Source: Tolypothrix campylonemoides VB511288
GTDB taxonomy: Bacteria > Cyanobacteriota > Cyanobacteriia > Cyanobacteriales > Nostocaceae
NCBI GenBank assembly: GCA_000828075.3
Contig: JXCB02000048.1
Coordinates: 1-64,000 of the forward strand
DNA: 64,000 bases
Direction: 5' to 3'
In this document: positions 24,529 to 33,310 of the stretch, piece after piece
How positions within the stretch are numbered: the first letter of the stretch is position 1
How the letters are laid out: the number at the start of each line of letters is the position of its first letter
Translations under genes and position numbers: made by a program
Notes under the pieces: generated by a model
Told to the model about the DNA's origin: nothing
The model's database searches: none
The model's input: only the letters and a program-made list of their open reading frames with translations

Positions 24529-27249
24529 TTATTGACGAATCGAGTGCTTTTGTTGGACAGTTATGATTTCCTCTAGTAGGGATAACCCGACAGATTTAAA
24601 CAAAGCTTCGTTATCATTAGGACAGCGGTGAATAGTTGTACAAGAGGAGCAGCCGTATTTACAAGGGCAATTTTGTACCAGAAACCTTGCTTTCATAAAA
24701 GCTGTCTCTAAATATTTGACAAGTGTATCGCACATTCCCGTACCGTGTTGGCACGTATCGAAGAAATAGCCTACTAAGTTAGGGTTATCGGGCTTTTCAA
24801 ATAGGATAAAATCGATATCCCGACTGTTGGCTCCATGTTCGACAAGTGGTAGACTGAGTATGAGTTGATGTGCAAGAGTATGAATGCAAATCTTGATTTC
24901 ATTACTTTCAAATAACGGTTTTTCTTCATTATGGATATACTTCTGTCTGTTAAGTATATCTTGTCTGAGGTTTTTGACCACTGCTGTCAAGTATTTTCTG
25001 GCTTCAGCATTTATTTCAACCCTAACGCAGAATGTACTGTAGTTAAGGGCAAGTGATTCCTTATACTTATTTTCCTCCAATAGCTCGATAATTTCTTGTT
25101 CAACACGTTGCGTACTGCATACAGGACAAGTTTGTAAATATCCGGGTAATTTTGAATTAAAGTTGCGGCATTTGTTATTGCTGCAAGTCCATTTTGTTTC
25201 CCATCTGTATAAGTTGTATCCGCAAACTTCTTCTTTGATTTTGGCGCTTAAAGGTGTGAATCTAGCTGCTCCTTGGGTAAAGTTGATGATTTTAGCAACG
25301 CCAGTGAGTTTGATTTCCTCAAAATCTAGGTTTCCTTCGGGACGGCTAAATAGGTTGGTTGTCTCAATTGGCTTAAGAATAGCTTTTCCCTCGGTTAGGT
25401 TAAGCTCACTAGATCTGTACCATACTGGGTTGCCATCGTAATCTTGGGCAGGATAAATAGCGCCAGGGTATACTTCCCGTAGTGCAGAAGAAGCTGCACT
25501 TTCTTCAAATTCTTCCCCGCTATTTTGATTGATGTAACTGACATTTCGGTCAGTATTGCCTCTGACTTTGATAGCTAAGTGGACGTAACCAAGGTTTCGG
25601 TTAGCTGTTAGCCTTTGGTTGTAACTGAAAATCAATTTGTTATCACCGATTAACTGTCGCGCGATCGCCGAGCCTAGACTACCGAAATGTCGGGCAATTT
25701 GGTCTAGTGTTGGCTTACTTTCTTTGCAACAGGCGAGAATGTGCTGTTCCAAAATTGTTTCATAATTCTGGTTAAAGTTGATAACTTCTGGAGGGTCAGA
25801 CAAGAGGCGTTCTGGGTGCTTGGCGTAGTAAGAATCCATAATCGACCTTTTGGACGGTATGAACACCAACAGTCCTGCTTCTTGCCTACCTGCACGTCCT
25901 GCTCTTTGGCGAAAGGCGAGAATTGAGCCGGGATAGCTATGCACTACCGTTGCATCGATGCAGCCAATGTCCAGCCCTGCTTCTAAGGCGCTGGTGGATA
26001 CGATAAATTTGACCTTCCCAGCCTGGATGTCTGTAACAATCTTATTTCGCTGATTTGGCTTCATGCTGCCATAAAATGCCGAGATAGTTTCTCCCAGGTG
26101 GGGTAGTTGCATCTCGGCTAGGGTTTTACGGATGGTATTGGTTAGAACCTTTACTAGCTCCCTGCTGTCGCAAAAGCATATCCCAACGATTCCTTTACTT
26201 ACAAGCATGGCTGCAACTTGGGCGGTTTGGTAAAGGGTGTTGTTTCGCGGTTTGAGACTAAGGAAAGTAATCTCCGAACGTTTCGCCCCACTTTGGTCAA
26301 TAATGGTGAGGTTATTGTTCTCGACTTGGTTCGATATCTTTTGGGCGATTTCGCTGCTGTTACTAATAGTGGCAGAGGCGAATATGTATTGTAGCCTGGA
26401 GATATCATTGCCAGCAGATTCCATCATTAGTTGAGTGCGCCGATTAAGTAGTGCAAAATGAGCGCCAAATACGCCTTGATAGAGGTGAAGTTCGTCGTTG
26501 ACGATAATTGAAACTTTCCTGATTGTCTCTATAAACCCCCAGTTTGAAGTGTATTGGTAATTGTTTAATTCGTGGTTCCACACATCGGGGGTGACGCATA
26601 CAATTGATGGTTTATTGCTGTACAGTGATTTGCGTTCTTGATGTGGTATATCACCATTGATATTAAGGACTTGTGGGCGAATTTTTTCATCTAGGTGACT
26701 AACCAACGATTGGATTTTTTGTACTTGATCAAACGCAAGTGCCTTGAGGTTAAAGAATACTAAAGCAGATTTCCCTTTCAGGCACTCGTGAATAAGTGGA
26801 AGCAGAAAGGATATACTTTTACCACTGCTGGTGGGAGTTTGAAGGATGATATGCTGCCCTTGTTTATAAGCTTGCCATGCCTCGATTTGATGGGAATATA
26901 AGTGAGTTATTCCTGAGTTAATTAAAGCATCTTTAACCGTAGGATGAATATCATCGGGTATGGGGTAAAATCGGGCTTCTTGGGCTGGAATGATATCACA
27001 GCTTTGTAATTTTCCTGCTCCATCGAGGATAGCTGCTATCTTTTGGTACAGGGTACTCTTACTGGATGGTGCTGCATGAATAGGTAATAGGTTGCTATTA
27101 TCTACCTCTTGCTGCCAGTTGAAGATTATTTGGTTTATGTTTCCTTTTTTGAAATAAAGGGTTTCACCAATAATGGCAGCGACATGAATAACGCCGTGAG
27201 CTTTGGAATAAACTTGTTTGTTTGGTTGTAACCATTCAGGATGATTCAT
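24529..27249 (-). CDS. Superfamily 2 DEAD/DEAH-type helicase with DUF1998 (MrfA-like)
   Basis: The 906-residue protein has a Walker A region (LQTPTSSGKS), a DELH box (VNDELHLYQG) and motif VI (QRAGRAGR). A CSNNKC...CPVC zinc site follows. The C-terminal DUF1998 cysteine cluster (CPCKYGCSSC followed by CPNDN) is typical of MrfA/YprA repair helicases and of helicases in some phage-defence systems. No partner defence gene (for example a DrmB or DrmMII homologue) is next to it, so a repair or recombination role seems as likely as defence. Confidence 0.85.
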   Translation of the reverse strand: MNHPEWLQPNKQVYSKAHGVIHVAAIIGETLYFKKGNINQIIFNWQQEVDNSNLLPIHAAPSSKSTLYQKIAAILDGAGKLQSCDIIPAQEARFYPIPDDIHPTVKDALINSGITHLYSHQIEAWQAYKQGQHIILQTPTSSGKSISFLLPLIHECLKGKSALVFFNLKALAFDQVQKIQSLVSHLDEKIRPQVLNINGDIPHQERKSLYSNKPSIVCVTPDVWNHELNNYQYTSNWGFIETIRKVSIIVNDELHLYQGVFGAHFALLNRRTQLMMESAGNDISRLQYIFASATISNSSEIAQKISNQVENNNLTIIDQSGAKRSEITFLSLKPRNNTLYQTAQVAAMLVSKGIVGICFCDSRELVKVLTNTIRKTLAEMQLPHLGETISAFYGSMKPNQRNKIVTDIQAGKVKFIVSTSALEAGLDIGCIDATVVHSYPGSILAFRQRAGRAGRQEAGLLVFIPSKRSIMDSYYAKHPERLLSDPPEVINFNQNYETILEQHILACCKESKPTLDQIARHFGSLGSAIARQLIGDNKLIFSYNQRLTANRNLGYVHLAIKVRGNTDRNVSYINQNSGEEFEESAASSALREVYPGAIYPAQDYDGNPVWYRSSELNLTEGKAILKPIETTNLFSRPEGNLDFEEIKLTGVAKIINFTQGAARFTPLSAKIKEEVCGYNLYRWETKWTCSNNKCRNFNSKLPGYLQTCPVCSTQRVEQEIIELLEENKYKESLALNYSTFCVRVEINAEARKYLTAVVKNLRQDILNRQKYIHNEEKPLFESNEIKICIHTLAHQLILSLPLVEHGANSRDIDFILFEKPDNPNLVGYFFDTCQHGTGMCDTLVKYLETAFMKARFLVQNCPCKYGCSSCTTIHRCPNDNEALFKSVGLSLLEEIITVQQKHSIRQ

Positions 27250-27646
27250 AAAAAATTACCTGCTTCTTTTTTTAACAAGCAGGCGTGAGTGAAAGTGGTG
27301 GTTTTTGTTTTTCTGGAGCTTTATACTTCTGCTTCTAATTTTCCTGTTTCTTGTTCTACTACTTTACGTAATACAGAACATGCTAAAGTCTTTAGTTTTT
27401 TTGAGTAGCTTGGTATCGCGTGTAGCGCTAATTATTGAGATTTTACTGAAAATTTAATTGTATTAATATTTCATATTTTTTATCGAATCATGTTAATAGC
27501 TATGTCGATTTTTTTTATTATGGAATTAATACAAAAGCAGCAACAGGTTGAACTAGTTATTCAGCAAGCTCGTTCGGAAAATTTTAGTGACGCTGTTAAT
27601 TATGTAAAGTTTAAAATGGTTTTTATTAAAATAATTATGAAAATAA
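27250..27646. other. Intergenic region upstream of the helicase
   Basis: The region contains a 7-bp hairpin (CCTGCTT / AAGCAGG, 27259-27283) just ahead of the helicase start. The rest is AT-rich with no supportable gene. A 65-codon plus-strand frame (27490-27687) has poor coding character. Confidence 0.4.
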
Positions 27647-27678
27647 AAAGTGCGCTATTTTTCAATAGAACGCACTTT
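27647..27678 (-). terminator. Terminator of the zinc-repeat/HNH-type gene
   Basis: The AAAGTGCG / CGCACTTT stem with extra CTATT/AATAG pairing is followed on the minus strand by a T-rich TTTTATTTTC run, 22 bp after the stop. Confidence 0.75.
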
Positions 27679-27699
27679 GATTACTAAAAAATGTATAAT

Positions 27700-28542
27700 T
27701 TAGGCGTAGTGAAGGATAAGATTTATTGCATCTTGGGTGCTAATTTTATACTGTGTGGCAAGTTTATTGATATTGGCTTCACCAGCAGCATGTGCTTTGA
27801 TAATTGCGTGAATGATGTTTGGTGGAATATTAATTTCACGAATTGTAATAACTGGTTTAGGGAAAGTTTGAGGAATGAGAAACTCTTTCCTTTTTAATAA
27901 GTGTATTTGATGATAGCCCTCTTTTCTGGGTATCCATAGACAATTACCAGGGGCAAAGTTGCCTTCTGCATCAATACGCGATATAACTGTCCCTTCTGGT
28001 GCTGGTCCCATATCTTTTAGGAACTGGGTAAAGTTATCGCGCCAGAAATCATCAACTTCAATTCCACACCCGCCATGATGCTTGTACTGATGGTGGTTTT
28101 TGTTATAGCAGATACGCTTGATATGCAGCCAGGAGTTGTATTCGTGGCTTTTGCAGCGACCGTGGACAGTTTTATTGATCTTGAGGATTTCGCGCTGCTT
28201 GCATCCACAACTCTGCGTTAGTCCCCTTTTTAGGCTATTTTTGCTGACATACTTTTGGGTTCCGCAACTGCATTGGGTAAGGAGTAGTAGTTCACCCCTT
28301 TCCCCTTTAGCTTCTACATCGGATATAACTGTTAGCCTTCCGAAAGTTGCCCCAACCGGGATGGACTCTTTTCTCTTCTTGCAGCCGCAGTTGGTTGACC
28401 GACCATTGGTGAGGGTATGACTGTAGACAAGTTTTTGGGTTCCGCAATCGCACTGACATAATACTTGTTTTCCTTGCTTGCCTAATACAGTCCAACTACC
28501 AAATTTTTTACTTATATCAATTACTCTTTTGTTTGTTTCCAT
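27700..28542 (-). CDS. Zinc-repeat protein with HNH-endonuclease-like domain
   Basis: The N-terminal half has two zinc-type modules of the form CxCGTxK...SCGC (QCDCGTQK / NCGCKK and QCSCGTQK / SCGCKQ) that are common in phage-encoded homing endonucleases. The middle carries HEYNSWLHIKRICYNKNHHQYKHHGG ... GNFAPGNCLWI (read as separate blocks), resembling free-standing HNH proteins of phages. A C-terminal helical segment may bind DNA. It is probably a mobile endonuclease-like gene; activity is not proven. Confidence 0.7.
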   Translation of the reverse strand: METNKRVIDISKKFGSWTVLGKQGKQVLCQCDCGTQKLVYSHTLTNGRSTNCGCKKRKESIPVGATFGRLTVISDVEAKGERGELLLLTQCSCGTQKYVSKNSLKRGLTQSCGCKQREILKINKTVHGRCKSHEYNSWLHIKRICYNKNHHQYKHHGGCGIEVDDFWRDNFTQFLKDMGPAPEGTVISRIDAEGNFAPGNCLWIPRKEGYHQIHLLKRKEFLIPQTFPKPVITIREINIPPNIIHAIIKAHAAGEANINKLATQYKISTQDAINLILHYA

Positions 28543-28884
28543 AGTTAATTACAATTTTTATATTCTATTTATCAAATAATTATTAAAATTATTTTTTTAC
28601 TTTCTTTTTACGTACTGTTTTTATAAAAAATTATTTCTTTTGCGATTATATTACTACTTGGAAAGAGATGGCAGTGTTTTAACGTAATAATTAAATAACT
28701 GCTGCCATCTCTTTATATATGCAGTTTGTCAGGCTTTCTACTTGAGGTGGACACGCAATTTGAAGTTCATAAAGCAGTGAAGCGATTTCAGAGAGGTATC
28801 TCAAGATATTGGCGGCAAGAATTAATATTTTTTACGCCTTAACCCCTCGAAGGGTTGCCCACTCTTGGGAGGAGTTTTAGCGGT
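28543..28884. other. AT-rich intergenic region
   Basis: A hairpin-like pair GGCAGTGTTTTAACGTAATA / CTGCCATC lies near 28665-28712. No protein-coding gene can be supported. The far right part may be the worn end of an insertion sequence whose coding remnant follows. Confidence 0.35.
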
Positions 28885-29013
28885 GAGCAGCGCGCCCTTG
28901 GTGGTTCCCCCCGTTGTAGCGACTGCGTAAGCGCAAAGCGCACGCTACGCGAACGGCACGTCTACGACGTTCGCGTAGCGTCTCCGCTCTTGAGAAGGCA
29001 TACCCGAAGGGCG
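28885..29013. repeat. Nostoc-type GC-rich palindromic repeats
   Basis: Repeated CGCAAAGCGCACGCTACGCG and TTCGCGTAGCGTCTCC-type palindromes interrupt an AT-rich background. Similar blocks appear elsewhere in the window. Confidence 0.7.
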
Positions 29014-29157
29014 ATTGACACACCTGCCATACCTCCAAAACCCCGTGGAAAATCTCCTGGTTGGAAAACCGGGAAGCCATGCCAACGTAGAATTCGCTAT
29101 CCTATTGTTAAAAAGCGTACTTCTAGACCTCGTAAGCTGGCTACCAAATCTGCTTAG
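29011..29157 (+). pseudogene. C-terminal remnant of a transposase
   Basis: The plus-strand frame encodes TPAIPPKPRGKSPGWKTG followed by a basic tail ending KLATKSA, a typical C-terminal end of a cyanobacterial transposase. Everything upstream in the frame is repeat DNA, so only the tail survives. Confidence 0.6.
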
Positions 29158-29389
29158 TACAAATCATTGAAACAAGGGTATTGTCAACCTTCCATTTCTT
29201 CCCTTTTTTAACTCAGCTCACCGCTGTGTCATTTTGTTATTGCTTTATACACTTTCTTGCCCATGTCGTCTTGTTGGCGATCGCTTGCGCGTCTAAACTG
29301 CAGTTTGGATTTTTGCTTGAGAATTGGGAATACTAATTGAATTTTTGGCTATCTCTGAGAACTTCTAATACATTAGCTAAGGGAGGAGG

Positions 29390-31993
29390 TTACAGTTCAA
29401 CTCCTCCTGACTTGGCTTTTGGAGCAGCGGTGACGGTTTGACGTTGGGGGACGCTTATGTGTTCGGTGGGAGTATAGTGCGTTTTAATTTCTTGACCGCG
29501 CCATGTTTGTAAGTCGTTCATAATATCCTTGAGAGGAACAAAATCTACGACTTGTTCACCCCTTTTCTGGGCTTCATCAGTCTTGTAGGTCAAAATTTTG
29601 AAGTACATTTCCCGCTGCGAGGCAATTGGTAACTTGCCGTCGTTGTCTAAAATGCGCTCTTGAATTTCTGCATTACCCTGGTTCATTGCCCCTCCCCAGT
29701 CAGGGGTGCCATGTTTGACCATGTTCGCCCATTCCTCGGCTATGTAGGGGTGGACTTTGACGGGGATATCACCTGCTGCTTGTATTGGTTGTTGTTTGGG
29801 AGGTGCGGCGGTAGGTTGCTCTTTACCGAAGATTTGCTCCAAGTTAAGCTTTTGGGCGTTTTGGGCAATAAACTTCACCTGGTTGATATCGTAGTCAGAG
29901 ATATTCATCTTGGCTACTTCCTTTGTAATGCCAGCTTCGGTTTTAGTTAGGTCAAACCGGACAAGTTCCTGGGTTCCCTTCTCCTCAGTGGTTTTAAACA
30001 ATTGCAGGCTGGCTCGATTGTTTTTGGGGTCACGCGATCGCCTAATAATAAATTCACCTACCGTAAGTTCTTCCCTATCTGCTTGGAGGAGGACGTTGTT
30101 AAGGGTGAGCAATATCTCGTTCTGTTTAAATACTTCCAGGGTTTTAATTGTCCCAGCAGGTGCTAAACTCCCCAAGCTATTTGCTACATCGCGGATATCA
30201 GCAGTGTTGAGGTCAGGTAGTTTGCCATTGTCGCCCAGGTGTTCTGCTACCATGAGAAATTCCTGACGTTCGACAGGTAGCATCTCGGTGGGCTTTTTCG
30301 TTATTTTGGGTTCTTCTTTTTTATTGAGTTTAAACTCCATTAAGGAGTTTTGCCATCCAGATAGTTCGTCACTGCGGCGGTGAATGCCGATGATATCTCC
30401 CTCTTGCCGAATCACAAACGCATCGCTGCGGTAAATACGCGAACCGTCTTGTTCGACAGTACCGTACTTTTTCAACATTGCAGTTGCAGTTTGGGCAATC
30501 TCTTTATTCTCGCCGTTGAACCGTTCCTCCCGTGCTTGTTTGTTATTAATTTGATAGACAGGTATTTCTACCTGACGCGCCCACTGCTGCGCTGCTGGTT
30601 CTACTCCATCCGAGTTGGCTACCTCTTGATAGGTAAATTCAGGTGCATATCTTCTTTGATTACTGGTTTCTAACTCTTCTGGTTCTTGTGCAAAAAACCG
30701 ATTGCGAACTGAATTTTTTTCTATCTCTTCTTCAGCTTTACCTTGAAGTCGGTAGTTACTAGTAATTGTCTCTTCAACTTGAGGGGTTTCTTCGACTTGA
30801 GGAGTTTGTTCGGTTTGAGCGATTTCTTCTTGAAAGTTATTGACTACATAGTCCTCAAAACTGTCACCTGGTTCTATATTTTCAACAGATAACTTAGTTT
30901 CTTGGGGAGTCGGTAAACTGCTTTCGAGTTCCTCAGCTTGGGGTAACTGCTGTGATGCAGGTGGTTTGACTGTTTGATTACTAGTTTCGGCTTGTTGTTC
31001 GCCTGCTTCTTGCTCTACCGTTTCAGGCTGGTTTCTGCTTATAGGAGATTCATAATAATCTACATCTGATGGCGAGTCAAACTCAGGTGGATTGCTAATA
31101 TCAATATCATCTAGAAAGCCTACTGTAGCTTCGTCTTCTTCATAAGATGAGTTAATTAGTGTCGCTTTAACTTCAAACTTAGTTTGGTTATTCTCACTTT
31201 CATTCAGCAGTTTTGATAACAGTTCATTTGCTACTCCCGACAAAGCTTTTACCTTTTTGATTTGGTGATTTTCTAGTAAATTATCTGGCTTAATAAAATT
31301 TGGACTATCATTGACTAATTGATGATAACTGACATTTTCACTATCAGATAATAACTCTTTTTTATCTTCGTAATTTTTGATGATTTCAGAAGATGGAGGT
31401 AGTAACTTAAGGAGGGGTTCACTGGCTATATCCATAATTTCATCTTGGGTAAGTGTTTCGGTAACGAGATTGGTTGTACACTTACCTTCGCTATTTTGTT
31501 CGTAGATAACGATTTGTTGATCGAAACCGTCAGACTCTAAATAAGCCGTGATTTTGAGGGTGCTTTCATCTGTTTGCTGATAATCATTACCTAAGTCGCG
31601 TACATCTTTTACTAACCTGGCAGCAATTGTTTGTGCTTGATAATCAGTAAAAGGTTCAGTTAAGATTGCGTCTTTACCCTCCATGAAAAGGTCGGGCATT
31701 AATACAATATCAGTCTCTTGATTGCTTTTTATGCCTTGATTGGTTAAATCTACCTTCTCCCATTTGTATGCACCAGGGGTAGATTCATCGGGTACAAGGT
31801 TATAGGTGTCTTTGCCAACTTCAACTGCTATTTTACTTGCTTCATGAGCTTCTTTGAGCTTTTCGAGAATTACCTTGGCTATCTCAGTGACAGCATAGAT
31901 AAGTGTTTTGCTTAATTCCCGACTTGTTTTTATTGCGGTATTGGCTATACCTAAATACGATTCATTAATTTGGGTCTGTCTGGGGTCAAACAT
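29390..31993 (-). CDS. Large hypothetical protein of the conjugation region, with internal repeats
   Basis: The 867-residue protein has a helical N-terminus, a long acidic Glu/Gln/Pro-rich middle (with VEETPQ repeats) and a C-terminal helical domain. Three places share a strand-rich pattern in which a charged tag is followed by F-x-I or Y-x-L and ends in F-x-L: near the start (GKDTYNLVPDESTPG), in the middle (YRSDAFVIRQEGDIIG) and further on (VGEFIIRRSRDPKNN). They may be a repeated small domain. No nuclease or ATPase motif is visible. It is encoded downstream of VirD4 and the relaxase-like gene, so a processing or transfer role is possible. Confidence 0.7.
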   Translation of the reverse strand: MFDPRQTQINESYLGIANTAIKTSRELSKTLIYAVTEIAKVILEKLKEAHEASKIAVEVGKDTYNLVPDESTPGAYKWEKVDLTNQGIKSNQETDIVLMPDLFMEGKDAILTEPFTDYQAQTIAARLVKDVRDLGNDYQQTDESTLKITAYLESDGFDQQIVIYEQNSEGKCTTNLVTETLTQDEIMDIASEPLLKLLPPSSEIIKNYEDKKELLSDSENVSYHQLVNDSPNFIKPDNLLENHQIKKVKALSGVANELLSKLLNESENNQTKFEVKATLINSSYEEDEATVGFLDDIDISNPPEFDSPSDVDYYESPISRNQPETVEQEAGEQQAETSNQTVKPPASQQLPQAEELESSLPTPQETKLSVENIEPGDSFEDYVVNNFQEEIAQTEQTPQVEETPQVEETITSNYRLQGKAEEEIEKNSVRNRFFAQEPEELETSNQRRYAPEFTYQEVANSDGVEPAAQQWARQVEIPVYQINNKQAREERFNGENKEIAQTATAMLKKYGTVEQDGSRIYRSDAFVIRQEGDIIGIHRRSDELSGWQNSLMEFKLNKKEEPKITKKPTEMLPVERQEFLMVAEHLGDNGKLPDLNTADIRDVANSLGSLAPAGTIKTLEVFKQNEILLTLNNVLLQADREELTVGEFIIRRSRDPKNNRASLQLFKTTEEKGTQELVRFDLTKTEAGITKEVAKMNISDYDINQVKFIAQNAQKLNLEQIFGKEQPTAAPPKQQPIQAAGDIPVKVHPYIAEEWANMVKHGTPDWGGAMNQGNAEIQERILDNDGKLPIASQREMYFKILTYKTDEAQKRGEQVVDFVPLKDIMNDLQTWRGQEIKTHYTPTEHISVPQRQTVTAAPKAKSGGVEL

Positions 31994-32135
31994 ATTTAAA
32001 AAGAATAAAGAAGATAGAATTCATAATTTAGAATCAAGAACGCGGAGAATTCAAACCCGCTCCTTATTATAAGCCACCAATTTTTCAATTTAGTGGAGGG
32101 TTAAATCCTTTATTTACCAGTCAGTTGTATAGAAT

Positions 32136-32438
32136 TCATTGTGACTCCTGACGAATGATTCTTTCTTGGTCAATTGGCGCAGGTAGTCTATCAAGCAAAA
32201 CAGTCTGGTTTTGTTTGACAAAAACTAACTGGTTATCAAATCTGATGATTATGAGTTCAGGACGGACACCATCCAAATAAAATTTGTCACAGTAAATGTT
32301 GTCTGGATTGGTGCAGTCGTAATGGTAAACTAGTAGGTTATCGAAATAGTGTTTTTCAATGTAGGGAGGAAACTGGTGCTTCCATCGAGGGAATGATTTG
32401 TATTTATTAATTTCTGACTGAAGCTGAGGTGATATCAT
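32136..32438 (-). CDS. Small hypothetical protein in conjugation operon
   Basis: This 100-residue protein has a central strand-rich segment (ELIIIRFDNQLVFVKQNQTV) and no recognised family. Its start overlaps the stop of the upstream coiled-coil gene by one base, so it belongs to the VirD4/relaxase-like operon. Confidence 0.65.
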   Translation of the reverse strand: MISPQLQSEINKYKSFPRWKHQFPPYIEKHYFDNLLVYHYDCTNPDNIYCDKFYLDGVRPELIIIRFDNQLVFVKQNQTVLLDRLPAPIDQERIIRQESQ

Positions 32439-32863
32439 TAAAACAAACCTTTATATGCTTCAATTGGTAGAGGGGTTAAATTTACATTTTGATTATTTTT
32501 TTGATTTGGTTCTGTTTGGCTATTTTTCAAACTCTGGTTTATCTCGCTTAGTTGTTCGCTTTGGTTAGCGATAATTTTTAACATTGCTTCTAGCTTGTCA
32601 TCCAGTCTAGATAACTTAACTTCCATTAATGTTATTTTTTCTTTTGTCATAAATATTTCTTGATTGATTTGTTGGTGCTGTGCATTAATATCCTCACAAG
32701 TCTTATGCCATTTTTCTAAGAATTTGGTTAATTCTATTAATAGCATTGTCGAGTTGTATGTCGTAGTTTGCGACTTGTTCAGAATATTCAACAAGTCGTC
32801 TAATTTTCCGTTCAATATCTCTTCTATACTCAAGCCGTTGTTTTTCTGCTCTGTAATATTCAT
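32438..32863 (-). CDS. Small coiled-coil protein sharing a C-terminal tail with VirD4
   Basis: Up to 141 residues, mostly helical, with heptad patterns (MEVKLSRLDDKLEAMLKII) that suggest a coiled coil. It ends LTPLPIEAYKGLF, nearly the same tail as the VirD4-like protein (TPLPVDAYKSFF). The 5' part overlaps the relaxase-like gene by 161 bp, so translation may begin later, for example at 32746. Small accessory proteins next to relaxases often help load the nicking enzyme, but no such family is recognised here. Confidence 0.6.
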   Translation of the reverse strand: MNITEQKNNGLSIEEILNGKLDDLLNILNKSQTTTYNSTMLLIELTKFLEKWHKTCEDINAQHQQINQEIFMTKEKITLMEVKLSRLDDKLEAMLKIIANQSEQLSEINQSLKNSQTEPNQKNNQNVNLTPLPIEAYKGLF

Positions 32864-33308
32864 TTATGATTGCCTCGTAAGAGAGTTTCACTTTATATTC
32901 TGAGTTCCACATACTATATTTCGGGAAATTAATATCAATTAGATTTCCTTTGCTGACTGTAGCACGGTTAAAAATCATATGTACGTGTACTCTTTGATAA
33001 CGAAGTAGATATGCAACGTATTGTTGTTTTTCAAAACCAATTAGGTTGATATGATGTTCAATTAATTTCCCATAACTATCAGTACTTATTTCTATTTCCA
33101 TTTCATTGATGACAATATGTCTATGTAGTCCATGAAATTTAACTCTTGGTCTAAGGAGGAATTGTTCTTCAAAGGAACTAACAATTGATTTTTTATTTGT
33201 TGTATCTACTTGATGGGAACTAATTATTTCTCCTTGGTGACAATTCTCTATTAATCGAATGATTTTTTGGTAAATGAGATTTTCGTCTTTGACGCTACAT
33301 TTTATCAT
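32703..33308 (-). CDS. Short, degenerate relaxase-like protein
   Basis: The 201 residues follow the layout of MobA/VirD2-type relaxases: an N-terminal Tyr region, FLLRPRVKFHGLHRHIVI, then LIGFEKQQYVAYLL and the strand RVHVHMIFNRA with the HxH pair of motif III. In normal relaxases another histidine lies seven residues ahead of this pair (HTD...); here that place is Leu and the Asp is Arg. No C-terminal helicase or primase domain follows. It sits 3 bp after virD4, the expected site of a relaxase. It may be a divergent nickase or a non-catalytic relative. Confidence 0.6.
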   Translation of the reverse strand: MIKCSVKDENLIYQKIIRLIENCHQGEIISSHQVDTTNKKSIVSSFEEQFLLRPRVKFHGLHRHIVINEMEIEISTDSYGKLIEHHINLIGFEKQQYVAYLLRYQRVHVHMIFNRATVSKGNLIDINFPKYSMWNSEYKVKLSYEAIINEYYRAEKQRLEYRRDIERKIRRLVEYSEQVANYDIQLDNAINRINQILRKMA

Positions 33309-33310
33309 TT

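Noticed and set aside
28855-29010. N-terminal part of the plus-strand frame before the transposase tail
   Set aside because: The amino acids come from palindromic repeat DNA, not from a transposase.
29220-29390. tRNA or small RNA gene in the gap before the 867-residue gene
   Set aside because: No cloverleaf or conserved T-arm sequence was found, only AT-rich DNA with one HIP1 site.
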